A stretch of 6,298 bases of DNA. Source: Balneolaceae bacterium (GTDB lineage: Bacteria; Bacteroidota; Rhodothermia; Balneolales; Balneolaceae). The translations under genes and the position numbers were made by a program. Within the stretch, counting starts at the first letter, position 1, and each line of letters starts with the position of its first letter. A model generated the notes under the pieces. The model searched no databases and was not told the origin of the DNA. It saw nothing but the letters and a program-made list of their open reading frames with translations. This document shows positions 1 through 6,160 of the stretch, piece by piece. The stretch spans positions 1-6,298 of the forward strand of contig SKRK01000194.1 in the NCBI GenBank assembly GCA_007118525.1, given 5' to 3'.

Positions 1-9
1 CACTGAACA

Positions 10-51
10 CCCCTCCCACGCCAAGGCGTGGACTCCCCTCTTCGAGGGGAG
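10..51. repeat. Tandem double hairpin, likely dispersed palindromic repeat
   Basis: Two perfect inverted repeats stand one base apart. The first has arms CCACGCC (16-22) and GGCGTGG (25-31) around AA. The second has arms CTCCCCTC (33-40) and GAGGGGAG (44-51) around TTC. A further CCCCTC at 10-15 could also pair with the GAGGGG of the second hairpin, giving an alternative larger fold. There is no T-run on either side, so a simple intrinsic terminator is unlikely. The GC-rich double stem in an otherwise AT-leaning spacer, beyond the terminator of the lipoprotein gene, fits a REP/BIME-type dispersed repeat. That reading is inference, because other copies cannot be seen in this window. Confidence 0.6.
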
Positions 52-67
52 ATCCATACTGTCACCT

Positions 68-96
68 AAAAAATAGTGTTGCTCGGCAGGGCACTA
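68..96 (-). terminator. Probable intrinsic terminator of the lipoprotein gene
   Basis: Reading the minus strand, the lipoprotein stop codon (101-99) is followed two bases later by a stem TAGTG (96-92) pairing with CACTA (78-74). An inner TGC/GCA pair closes a CGA loop, with a small asymmetric internal loop between the two helices. A run of six T residues (73-68) follows directly. Stem plus T-run directly past the stop is the expected geometry for a Rho-independent terminator. The interrupted stem makes it a weak one. Confidence 0.5.
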
Positions 97-98
97 AT

Positions 99-932
99 CT
101 AAAAACTGGCAAACTTTGGAGTGTATCCATCCCGAAGGTCGGTCATCTCACCAAATGCGCCGCCGCCATCTTTTTTATCTCTCATTTCATAGCGTATGAG
201 TTGTCCGGGAACCTCTTCTGTCACCCACCATCGCATTTCGATATCTTCATCACCCTCTTCTTCTGTACCCTGATAAAACAGGATCGTAGCCAGGAAACTA
301 TTTCCCCCTATGCGAATATTTTCAGTCCCTTCTCGATACTCTTCCCAGTCATCAAGGTTGTAGTAGGCTGTATGGAAGCCATCTTCTTCCAGTTCACTCA
401 TCTCTTCGTCAAAATCCCGGCTGCCATCGTCAAACACATGATGGTCTACCTCTCCTGTTTCCGGATGTTTCATATACATCTCCATTGGAGACATAGAGCG
501 GCTCATCTTGATCTCATATTCAATGGCATCCTGATCTTCCGGCTCGTACCGCAGATACCACCAGCTTGAACCATCACTCTCTTTCTTTAAAAGTGCGCGT
601 TCCGTAGTAAAGCTTGACCTATTCTCATTGTCGCCAGCCTCAATTCTCCAGGTGGATCCCTGGCCCTCCTCAAAATCTTCCATACCAATGCCATATCCGC
701 CAACAAGAAATGCCTGCGTATAGGCAAGCTGGTAAAGCATGGCGCTTGAATATCCGGCCAGCATACTGCTTACTCCCCGATAGACCTCCGTTTCAACCTT
801 GTCGCTTACAGCACCGGTTACTCCCCTGTATGCCGCTTCTCGCACCTGACTACACGAAACCAACGTGAATATTGTAATTAAAAAAGCTACGCCTAAAATT
901 GCAAAACCCCGTGTATTGATCTTTTTGTACAT
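99..932 (-). CDS. Acidic outer-membrane or periplasmic lipoprotein of unknown function
   Basis: A 277-residue predicted lipoprotein that I do not recognise as a named family. The N-terminus is a type II signal peptide: basic MYKKINTR, a hydrophobic stretch at about 10-24, and a lipobox LVSC with the lipidated Cys at 27. The +2 residue is Ser, so outer-membrane sorting is plausible. Just after the lipobox, YRGV occurs twice (35-38 and 51-54) inside a short imperfect repeat. The remainder is rich in Asp and Glu (for example residues 84-91, 165-183 and 223-232) and in Trp and Tyr, with beta-rich stretches, ending in a segment containing VPGQLIRYEM (241-250). This pattern weakly recalls LolA-like or DUF4412-type exported proteins, but that is only a guess. 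The acidity suggests a saline habitat. The start at 932 is the first Met that gives a complete signal peptide. The gene has its own candidate promoter and terminator, so it is probably monocistronic. Confidence 0.85.
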   Translation of the reverse strand: MYKKINTRGFAILGVAFLITIFTLVSCSQVREAAYRGVTGAVSDKVETEVYRGVSSMLAGYSSAMLYQLAYTQAFLVGGYGIGMEDFEEGQGSTWRIEAGDNENRSSFTTERALLKKESDGSSWWYLRYEPEDQDAIEYEIKMSRSMSPMEMYMKHPETGEVDHHVFDDGSRDFDEEMSELEEDGFHTAYYNLDDWEEYREGTENIRIGGNSFLATILFYQGTEEEGDEDIEMRWWVTEEVPGQLIRYEMRDKKDGGGAFGEMTDLRDGYTPKFASF

Positions 933-979
933 GACTGAACCTGATTTAAGTGATTAATTCTTCCCTGTTCTTATTGCGT

Positions 980-1010
980 AAAAAATATCAATTAAGTGTC
1001 ACTGTTCAAA
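980..1010 (-). promoter_or_regulatory. Candidate Bacteroidota-type promoter for the lipoprotein gene
   Basis: On the minus strand TTTG (1010-1007) is followed after exactly 19 bases by TATTTTTT (987-980). This matches seven of eight positions of the TAnnTTTG -7 element known from Bacteroides-type primary sigma factors, with the usual -33 TTTG and 19-21 base spacing. Transcription would start near 973 and give a leader of about 40 bases before the ATG at 932. Whether the host uses this promoter class is inferred, not shown. Confidence 0.4.
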
Positions 1011-1029
1011 TAGAAAAGCGGATTGGATA

Positions 1030-2217
1030 TCACACAAACTTCTTAACAGATTCTACAATGGCTGTAAAAGCATCTCTCAGTACTTCCGGGTCAATAATCA
1101 GCGGCGGGGCAATCCGGATGAGCGAATTGGAGTGAAGTGTCCATCCAAGTATGATTCCTTTATCAAAGCAGTCTTTAACTACTTTTTGTGTAAGATCAGA
1201 GTCTCGAAGCTGAAGTCCGAGCATGGCGCCGAGGCCGCGAATTTCAATGATGCCGTCTCCCCTGAAGGTATTGCAGGCTATTTCAGCAATTTGATAAGCT
1301 TTTTGGGCAAAATCATCACTCAGAAGCGTCTCAAGGTTGGCGTGGGCCGCAGCACAGCAGACCGGGTGGCCGCCAAATGTGGTGACGTGATTGAGTGGCG
1401 GATTATGCTTGAACTCTTCGAAAATTTCGGTTGATGAGACGAATGCGCCCATAGGCATTCCACCTCCCATTGCTTTGGCCAGGCAGAGGATGTGGGGCAC
1501 CACACCGTAGTGTTGAAAGGCAAAGAGTTTGCCGGTTCTGAAAAAACCCGTCTGTATTTCATCAAAAATGAGTAAAGCGCCGGTTTCATCGCAGCGCTGC
1601 TTTACCTTTTCCATCCACTCCTTCCTGGCGGGAATAATACCCCCTTCGCCCTGAATCGGTTCCAATATTACCGCAGCGGTTTTATGATCAATTTTATCCA
1701 GGTGCTCATCACGATTAAAATCGATAAAGTGAACATCCGGAAGCAACGGTTCATAGGGGTCGCGATAGATATTGCGTCCGGTAACGCTCAATGATCCGTG
1801 CGTATCGCCGTGATAGCTGTTTTGAAACGCCACCAGTTTGCTGCGCCCTGTAAATTTCTTTGCCAGTTTCAGCGCGCCTTCAATGGCTTCCGTTCCGCTG
1901 TTCACAAAATAGACACGATCGAGCTCTGCAGGCAGCTGATCGCACAACAACTGCGCAAACCGGCTTTGTGGCTCCTGGATGTACTCGCCATAAACCATCA
2001 CGTGCAGGTGCTTCCCTATCTGCTTTTCAATAGCCTTAATCACATTCGGGTGGCGATGGCCCAGGCTGCTCACGGCAATGCCTGAGATCAGGTCCAGGTA
2101 CTTTTTACCATCGGTTGTGTATATATAGCACCCCTCCGCACGGTCAATTTCCAGACCCATTGGTTCATCACTTGTCTGAGCGATGTGGTTGTAGAAAGAG
2201 TCGGAGTTTTTTGGCAT
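1030..2217 (-). CDS. PLP-dependent class III aminotransferase (acetylornithine/ornithine aminotransferase-like)
   Basis: A cytoplasmic fold-type I PLP enzyme of 395 residues, the normal length for acetylornithine/ornithine-type aminotransferases. It transfers an amino group from an amine or omega-amino acid to a keto acid. Family landmarks in order: DGKKYLDLISGIAVSSLGHRHP (36-57), SGTEA for PLP phosphate binding (107-111), YHG stacking on the cofactor (135-137), EPIQGEGG (186-193), FDEIQTGF with the Asp that contacts the pyridine nitrogen (D219), LAKAMGGGMPMGA with the Schiff-base lysine K248, and TTFGGHP (279-285). It resembles the Bacteroidota group usually called 'aspartate aminotransferase family protein' rather than classical ArgD. 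No arginine-biosynthesis gene adjoins it, so the substrate is open and no gene symbol is given. It lies 67 bp downstream of the thioredoxin-fold gene, in the same direction, and is probably the last gene of that operon. The ATG at 2217 has no Shine-Dalgarno sequence. Confidence 0.93.
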   Translation of the reverse strand: MPKNSDSFYNHIAQTSDEPMGLEIDRAEGCYIYTTDGKKYLDLISGIAVSSLGHRHPNVIKAIEKQIGKHLHVMVYGEYIQEPQSRFAQLLCDQLPAELDRVYFVNSGTEAIEGALKLAKKFTGRSKLVAFQNSYHGDTHGSLSVTGRNIYRDPYEPLLPDVHFIDFNRDEHLDKIDHKTAAVILEPIQGEGGIIPARKEWMEKVKQRCDETGALLIFDEIQTGFFRTGKLFAFQHYGVVPHILCLAKAMGGGMPMGAFVSSTEIFEEFKHNPPLNHVTTFGGHPVCCAAAHANLETLLSDDFAQKAYQIAEIACNTFRGDGIIEIRGLGAMLGLQLRDSDLTQKVVKDCFDKGIILGWTLHSNSLIRIAPPLIIDPEVLRDAFTAIVESVKKFV

Positions 2218-2284
2218 AACCGGTTACTTTTATCCGGAAGTTATTAAATGGGTTGTTTTAATGGAAACCGGGATTGTGCAGCGT

Positions 2285-2905
2285 TTATTCCCATTCATCC
2301 AGCAAAGTGAGCAACTCTTCCTGTGCTGATTTGGTCTTGTTTGTGGCGTACCACTTGTGCAAACGTTCGGCCACCTCCTGAGAAGCGATATTTGGGATGT
2401 TCCGGGCTCCGTTAAACACATCCTGTGCTTCTTCCGGGCGCGGCCCCCAATCCCCCAGAACTTCCAGGGTTTCACCATCAAGGCAGATCAGTTTTGGAAT
2501 GGAGCGGCTGCTGCCATGCGTGAGAAACTGATCCATAATTTCAAGGTTTTCGTCTCTTAAAATGAATTTCAGAGTGATTTTCCCGGAAGCCTCCGCCATT
2601 TTCTCTAACAGGGGTATGATCTGTGCTGCATCACCGCACCAGGCTTCCGTAAGTACAAGCCACACCATTTCCCTTTCCACCTTTTGAAGCCTTTCACGAA
2701 GCTCCTCATTTAATGTAATCTGTTTATCGAGTCGCTTCATCCGATGTACATTCATCGTGGTATAGTGAATCATTGCCTCCGAATGATTCTCGCCCGTGGT
2801 TTTATTATCTGCCAAGAGTTCATCAATTTTGTCTCTGTACTCTTGATAGTCGTATGCTGATTTCAAAACTTCAGGTGAAATTGCAGCTGATTTTACTTCT
2901 TGCAT
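2285..2905 (-). CDS. Thioredoxin-fold protein with a single-Cys WCGD motif (Thioredoxin_9-like)
   Basis: A 206-residue soluble protein. The first 80 or so residues are helical and charged (including a likely coiled segment at 55-80). They are followed by a thioredoxin fold: strand MVWLVLTEAWCGDAA (80-94) carries the active-site position, strand ITLKFILRD (110-118) follows, and SIPKLI (135-140) supplies the cis-proline (P137). The usual CxxC is replaced by C90-G-D-A, and the only other Cys is C141, so classical dithiol oxidoreductase chemistry is unlikely. This matches the family known as Thioredoxin_9 (bacterial 'thioredoxin family protein'), whose physiological role is not established. There is no signal peptide, so it is probably cytoplasmic. 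The gene starts 12 bp after the stop of the UbiA-like gene, which strongly suggests co-transcription, and no Shine-Dalgarno sequence precedes its ATG. Confidence 0.88.
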   Translation of the reverse strand: MQEVKSAAISPEVLKSAYDYQEYRDKIDELLADNKTTGENHSEAMIHYTTMNVHRMKRLDKQITLNEELRERLQKVEREMVWLVLTEAWCGDAAQIIPLLEKMAEASGKITLKFILRDENLEIMDQFLTHGSSRSIPKLICLDGETLEVLGDWGPRPEEAQDVFNGARNIPNIASQEVAERLHKWYATNKTKSAQEELLTLLDEWE

Positions 2906-2917
2906 GGGGTATATGAT

Positions 2918-3805
2918 TTAAAAATAGATTTTGAGCGCCGTATTTCCGATCCATTCATGACGAATCGAGTTGGCGATTAACAAAAAAAGAACGAATGAGA
3001 GTGATGCGAGCAGTTTAACTCTCATCACGGTTTTGTATTCAACAGGGTCGCCTGTCAGAGTAACAATAATTTTGAATATAATAACTCCCGATAGTAAACC
3101 AATGATGAAGAGCAACAGCGCCGGAATGATGAAAAACGAATACAATCCTGCGCTTAGTACCAATAACCCAAAGAAATAAGAGAATAAATAAAAACGCTTC
3201 ACTCCCATTACCCCATAGCAGCCCGCAAAGGTGATGTCTCCCCTCTTCTGGTCTTCATCAAATTGATAGATCTGAGATACGGGGTAGAGGCTCAAAAGCA
3301 CCAGGGATGCCCCAATAGCTGCAAGAACCAGAGTTACGCTTAAAGAACCACCCGCCGCAGTTGCTCCCAACAATACAGAATTCAGCCCCGTACTCAGCGC
3401 AATAGCCACGAGACTGAGATGCGGGTTGCCTTTCCACCTGGCATGGGGCGTTGAATAGAGCCAAAACAGCAGCAGGCTGAATCCGTACACCAGAAAATAA
3501 ACCGTTCCAACCTGATAGGCCCAAATCCATCCGGCAAACATAAATAGTAACGAGACAGGGTGCATCCAGAGGGTCATTTTTGGTGGATTCCTAAGCCCGC
3601 CAATAGGCCCCTCATCTTTATCCCAATACGAGTTGTAGGCCGTAGCACCTCCAAAAAGCAGAATGTGGACATTCAGAAATTGAAGCCAAAACTGGCCCGT
3701 ATCCATTTGACCGGCCATCAATCCGCCCAATAAATATCCTCCTGAGAGAAGAAAAAACTGGTAATGAAGCCTCAGATGCAGAAAAAAGTGGTAGATTTCG
3801 CGCAT
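2918..3805 (-). CDS. UbiA-family prenyltransferase homologue (integral membrane)
   Basis: A 295-residue polytopic membrane protein with about nine hydrophobic segments (roughly 16-34, 41-57, 84-100, 101-119, 130-150, 153-177, 203-222, 223-247 and 265-281). UbiA enzymes transfer a polyprenyl chain from its diphosphate to an aromatic or other acceptor, using two Asp-rich loops to hold Mg-diphosphate. The first loop is present as NSYWDKDEGPIGG (58-70; N58, D62, D64). The second is YPVSQIYQFDEDQKRGD (174-190), where D185 aligns with the second Asp of the usual DxxxD, but the first Asp position is Q181. YPxxQxYQxxEDxxRGD seems to mark a Bacteroidota-type UbiA subgroup of unknown substrate, so the symbol ubiA or menA is not justified. 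It is the first gene of a probable operon with the thioredoxin-fold and aminotransferase genes and is divergent from the gene at 3937. The start at 3805 places the first membrane helix correctly. Confidence 0.88.
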   Translation of the reverse strand: MREIYHFFLHLRLHYQFFLLSGGYLLGGLMAGQMDTGQFWLQFLNVHILLFGGATAYNSYWDKDEGPIGGLRNPPKMTLWMHPVSLLFMFAGWIWAYQVGTVYFLVYGFSLLLFWLYSTPHARWKGNPHLSLVAIALSTGLNSVLLGATAAGGSLSVTLVLAAIGASLVLLSLYPVSQIYQFDEDQKRGDITFAGCYGVMGVKRFYLFSYFFGLLVLSAGLYSFFIIPALLLFIIGLLSGVIIFKIIVTLTGDPVEYKTVMRVKLLASLSFVLFLLIANSIRHEWIGNTALKIYF

Positions 3806-3936
3806 TATCGATCATTGGTATTGTAATAAGCCATCCAGTATCTAATATTTCCAGGACTGAACAACCATTGCCGTAATTTTTTAAGTTTACCTGTTTCGGG
3901 TTCACATGACAACTTAAAGAGTGATATTTTATCTAA
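3806..3936. promoter_or_regulatory. Divergent promoter region between the UbiA-like gene and the 3937 gene
   Basis: This AT-rich 131-bp spacer must hold the promoters of both divergent genes. On the plus strand TTCACA (3901-3906), 18 bases, then TATTTT (3925-3930) would place transcription start at or very close to the ATG at 3937, giving a leaderless or nearly leaderless message. TAATTTTT near 3873 is a second possible -7 element. On the minus strand no element is convincing. No operator palindrome or riboswitch-like structure is visible. Confidence 0.3.
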
Positions 3937-4836
3937 ATGATACAAAAAACGGACATATCCGAAGAGATTGAACTTAAACTTGATGAGAACAGGTGGAAAC
4001 AGCTAAAAGCAGATCATCAAATGGCTGTCTCTGAACTTCTTGACCCCTATCTTGAGAATCGCTCACGTCATATGAAAGATCCGGTACTGGACTTTCTGTT
4101 TGAATACTATGCATTCAGGCCTGCACACCTTTCGCGATGGTCGCCCGGTATTGGCGTGGTTTTGGAGTATCGGGATCCCGCGGATCTGCCCGAGCTTTCC
4201 GAACTCACTGTTAGAGACCATACAGCCCGGTTGAACCCGGATCTCTTTCCTGAAAAACGAATTCGCTCTCTCAGCTGGATACTCTCCCTGCTTCGCAAGA
4301 GCGGCAACAAGAAACCGTTCTTCGGCTGTTTTGGCATGCACGAGTGGGCCATGGTATACCGGGCAGAGGAAGTTCGCCATGACCAGATACCCCTGCGGCT
4401 TTCAGATGAAGAGATTGCTGAGTTTGTCGAATCGCGTCCCCTGCTCTGCACCCATTTCGATGCCTTCAGGTTTTTTACAGACAAAGCCATTCCGTTGAAC
4501 CGGCACAACCTGAACCGCGACAATTTTGAAGAGATGGAGCAGCCCGGGTGCGTGCACACCAACATGGACCTCTACAAGTGGGCGTTCAAGCTCTACCCCT
4601 GGATTTCAAGCGAGGTAATCCGTGAGGCGTTCTTCAACGCGGTTGAAACCCGGAAAGTGGATATGCAGGCCAGCCCGTACGATGCCACCGAGTTTGGCCT
4701 GAAGCCGATCAAGATTGAAACTGAAGCCGGCCGCGCAGAATACCTGGAGCGGCAGATAAAGATCTATGAGAACTCACAGCCTGTAAGGGAACGGGTGATT
4801 GAGGGGTATGAGAAGGTTTTGAGGACTGTTGGTTAG
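3937..4836 (+). CDS. Conserved protein of the family labelled '3-methyladenine DNA glycosylase'; function unproven
   Basis: A 299-residue soluble protein of a family that, from memory, is widespread in Actinobacteria and some Bacteroidota relatives and carries the automatic name '3-methyladenine DNA glycosylase'. I see neither a helix-hairpin-helix GPD motif nor an AAG/MPG-like pattern, so the name should not be trusted. Conserved blocks in order: DFLFEYYAFRPAHLSRWSPG (52-71), CFGMHEWAMVY (131-141), CTHFDAFRFF (171-180), EQPGCVHTNMDLYKWA (201-216), DMQASPYD (242-249) and IETEAGRAEYLERQ (260-273). Three blocks each combine Cys, His and an acidic residue (C131/H135/E136, C171/H173/D175, C205/H207/D211), which suggests a metal or catalytic centre. 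There is no signal peptide or membrane helix. The ATG at 3937 has no Shine-Dalgarno sequence. The gene stands alone on the plus strand, converging on anmK with a 43-bp gap, so context gives no functional hint. Confidence 0.85.
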   Translation: MIQKTDISEEIELKLDENRWKQLKADHQMAVSELLDPYLENRSRHMKDPVLDFLFEYYAFRPAHLSRWSPGIGVVLEYRDPADLPELSELTVRDHTARLNPDLFPEKRIRSLSWILSLLRKSGNKKPFFGCFGMHEWAMVYRAEEVRHDQIPLRLSDEEIAEFVESRPLLCTHFDAFRFFTDKAIPLNRHNLNRDNFEEMEQPGCVHTNMDLYKWAFKLYPWISSEVIREAFFNAVETRKVDMQASPYDATEFGLKPIKIETEAGRAEYLERQIKIYENSQPVRERVIEGYEKVLRTVG

Positions 4837-4850
4837 AAAGAATATTCAGA

Positions 4851-4870
4851 ACCTTCAAGCGTCCGAAGGT
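4851..4870. terminator. Possible shared hairpin terminator between convergent genes
   Basis: A perfect 6-bp inverted repeat ACCTTC (4851-4856) and GAAGGT (4865-4870) with an 8-base loop sits in the 43-bp gap between the stops of the convergent genes ending at 4836 and 4880. Position favours a bidirectional terminator. On the minus strand, where it would serve anmK, a T-rich but interrupted tract follows; on the plus strand no T-run follows. The stem is short, so this is tentative. Confidence 0.3.
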
Positions 4871-4879
4871 CCAACCCGG

Positions 4880-6091
4880 CTAAACCGGAAAAGATATCTT
4901 CCCGAAGTTAAGCTTCTTTACTTCCCCTCTTCTTCCCTCAAAATCAAATCCCTCACCGGCGATCATCTCATTGGCAAGTACGGCAAAGATCAGGGCCTCT
5001 TTTGCATCAGGGTCAAAACCCAGCCCGGTAAAATCACGAAATTCAGTCTCACCCAAATGCTCCTCTAATCGAGACAGAAGGTATTTGTTATGAGCCCCGC
5101 CCCCGCTTGTGTAGATGGTACACGTTTTAAAACCGGGCACACGCTCCTTCATATTTTCAGCGATGGTAATGGCCGATAGCTCCGTAACGGTTGCCAGCTG
5201 GTCATCCGGCCGGATTTTCTTCAGGTTTAATCCCGCCTGCTCTGCTCTTTCCGAAATCCAGTTGAAGTTGAAATACTCCGGGCCGGTCGATTTTGACTTC
5301 TCTTCATTAAACCAGGCATCCTCCAGGAGTACATCCAGCAGTTTACGGTTGATATTTCCCGATGACGCAATCATTCCGTCTTCGTCGAATTGTTTTTGGA
5401 AGTAGATGTAGGCGAGGTTGTCGATCAGGGTGTTGCCGGGGCCGGTATCGGTGGTGAATGAACTCTGATCAGGATCACTGCCCGCAGGCAGATATGTGAA
5501 ATTGGCAATGCCTCCAATATTGAGCAAAATCCTTGGTTCCCGGTCATCACCAAACAGAAGACGGTCGACCAGTGCCGCCATCGGGGCTCCCTCACCGCCA
5601 TGCGCAGTATGTTTTTGACGAAAATCACTGATCGTTATGATTCCGGTTTTGGCAGCGATCTGATCACCATCCGCAATTTGCAGGGTGCTGTTTAGCGATC
5701 TCGGAAATCCCTGCTGATCCCGCGCCGGAAAGTGGTAGATGGTCTGGCCGTGACTCGCAACGCAGTCCACTTCTTCGGGATTGATACCCCACTCTTTTAA
5801 CGCCTCCAGAACCAGCTCTGCATGATAGGTTGCCAGCCAGGTGTGCTGCCAGCAGAGTTCTGCAAGGCTCACCTTCTCCACCGAGGTGATTTTTTTCAGG
5901 TGGCTTTTATGATATTCGCTGTAGGATTTGGTAACAAAGTGCGTCAGATCCACATTTGTCTTCTCTCCTGAACCCGTGATATTACACAGGGCAATATCCA
6001 GCCCGTCGAGCGAGGTGCCCGACATCAGCCCGATTATGGTGCGGCTCTCCTGCCCTGCAATTATCGCTAATTTTTTAATGGATGGATTCAT
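4880..6091 (-). CDS. anmK: Anhydro-N-acetylmuramic acid kinase
   Basis: A cytoplasmic sugar kinase of peptidoglycan recycling. It opens the 1,6-anhydro ring of anhydro-MurNAc and phosphorylates it with ATP to MurNAc-6-phosphate, the substrate of MurQ etherase. The 403-residue sequence carries the family signatures in order: GLMSGTSLDGLD phosphate-binding loop (21-32), SHGQTI (113-118), SDFRQKHTAHGGEGAPM with the catalytic-base Asp D156 (155-171), NIGGIAN (191-197), DTGPGN (215-220), SGGGAHN (329-335) and DAKEALIFAVLA (362-373). The protein is slightly longer than the roughly 370-residue E. coli enzyme, partly through a leader of about 20 residues before the first motif. No Met lies between residue 1 and M23, so the start at 6091 stands. 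No murQ or other recycling gene is adjacent. A tiny possible leader ORF lies just upstream. Confidence 0.96.
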   Translation of the reverse strand: MNPSIKKLAIIAGQESRTIIGLMSGTSLDGLDIALCNITGSGEKTNVDLTHFVTKSYSEYHKSHLKKITSVEKVSLAELCWQHTWLATYHAELVLEALKEWGINPEEVDCVASHGQTIYHFPARDQQGFPRSLNSTLQIADGDQIAAKTGIITISDFRQKHTAHGGEGAPMAALVDRLLFGDDREPRILLNIGGIANFTYLPAGSDPDQSSFTTDTGPGNTLIDNLAYIYFQKQFDEDGMIASSGNINRKLLDVLLEDAWFNEEKSKSTGPEYFNFNWISERAEQAGLNLKKIRPDDQLATVTELSAITIAENMKERVPGFKTCTIYTSGGGAHNKYLLSRLEEHLGETEFRDFTGLGFDPDAKEALIFAVLANEMIAGEGFDFEGRRGEVKKLNFGKISFPV

Positions 6092-6109
6092 ATTTTGATG
6101 ATCAAATAA

Positions 6110-6139
6110 TTAACTGCGGTCAACCTGAGCTCGTTTCAT
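6110..6139 (-). CDS. Possible nine-residue leader peptide upstream of anmK
   Basis: On the minus strand AAAAGGAGCTC directly precedes an ATG (6139-6137) that opens nine codons, MKRAQVDRS, and ends at TAA (6112-6110), 18 bases before the anmK start. AAGGAG is the strongest Shine-Dalgarno match near any start in this window, although its 3-base spacing is short. The ORF overlaps the GAGCTC inverted repeat, so it could be a chance product of that repeat. There is no run of codons for one amino acid that would suggest classical attenuation. Confidence 0.2.
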   Translation of the reverse strand: MKRAQVDRS

Positions 6140-6160
6140 GAGCTCCTTTTGAATCAAAGG
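6127..6160. repeat. Two adjoining inverted repeats in the anmK divergent region
   Basis: GAGCTC occurs at 6127-6132 and again at 6140-6145. Because each copy is its own reverse complement, they can pair across a 7-base loop. Sharing base 6145, CCTTT (6145-6149) can pair with AAAGG (6156-6160) across the loop TGAATC. In plus-strand RNA the second hairpin would mask the purine-rich AAAGGA that could serve a TTG start at 6168. In minus-strand RNA the structure overlaps the AAGGAG of the possible leader ORF. A regulatory role is inference; a decayed dispersed repeat is the main alternative. Confidence 0.45.

Noticed and set aside
1..60. A CRISPR repeat or tRNA-like element at the left edge
   Set aside because: There are only two different hairpins, with no regular repeat-spacer spacing, and no cloverleaf or anticodon arm can be drawn.
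201..868. Plus-strand open frames of 122 and 84 residues opposite the lipoprotein gene
   Set aside because: They lie fully antisense to a gene with a signal peptide and lipobox. Their translations have no domain character and look like reverse-frame artefacts.
2217..2226. A 10-bp perfect palindrome TAACCGGTTA abutting the aminotransferase start codon
   Set aside because: It is short and single, with no second half-site or stem extension, and it overlaps the first base of the start codon. A chance origin is as likely as an operator.
2230..2481. An 83-residue minus-strand frame overlapping the thioredoxin-fold gene
   Set aside because: It is an alternate frame of the thioredoxin-fold coding sequence, rich in Trp, Arg and Cys with no recognisable motif. 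The other frame encodes a recognisable fold.
4063..4565. Two long minus-strand frames (105 and 152 residues) inside the 3937-4836 gene
   Set aside because: They are antisense to a protein with strongly patterned conserved blocks, and their composition is typical of the complement of a coding strand.
4875..4888. A CCGG/CCGG mini-hairpin around the anmK stop codon
   Set aside because: The stem is four base pairs with no T-run. It is too weak to call as a terminator beside the better 6-bp inverted repeat.
4829..5068. A 79-residue plus-strand frame overlapping the end of the 3937 gene and the 3' end of anmK
   Set aside because: It is antisense to the conserved anmK C-terminus and has no support beyond being open.
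3937..6091. The idea that the 3937 gene and anmK form a cell-wall recycling pair
   Set aside because: The genes converge rather than share an operon, and the 3937 protein has no link to amino-sugar enzymes. Adjacency alone is not evidence.
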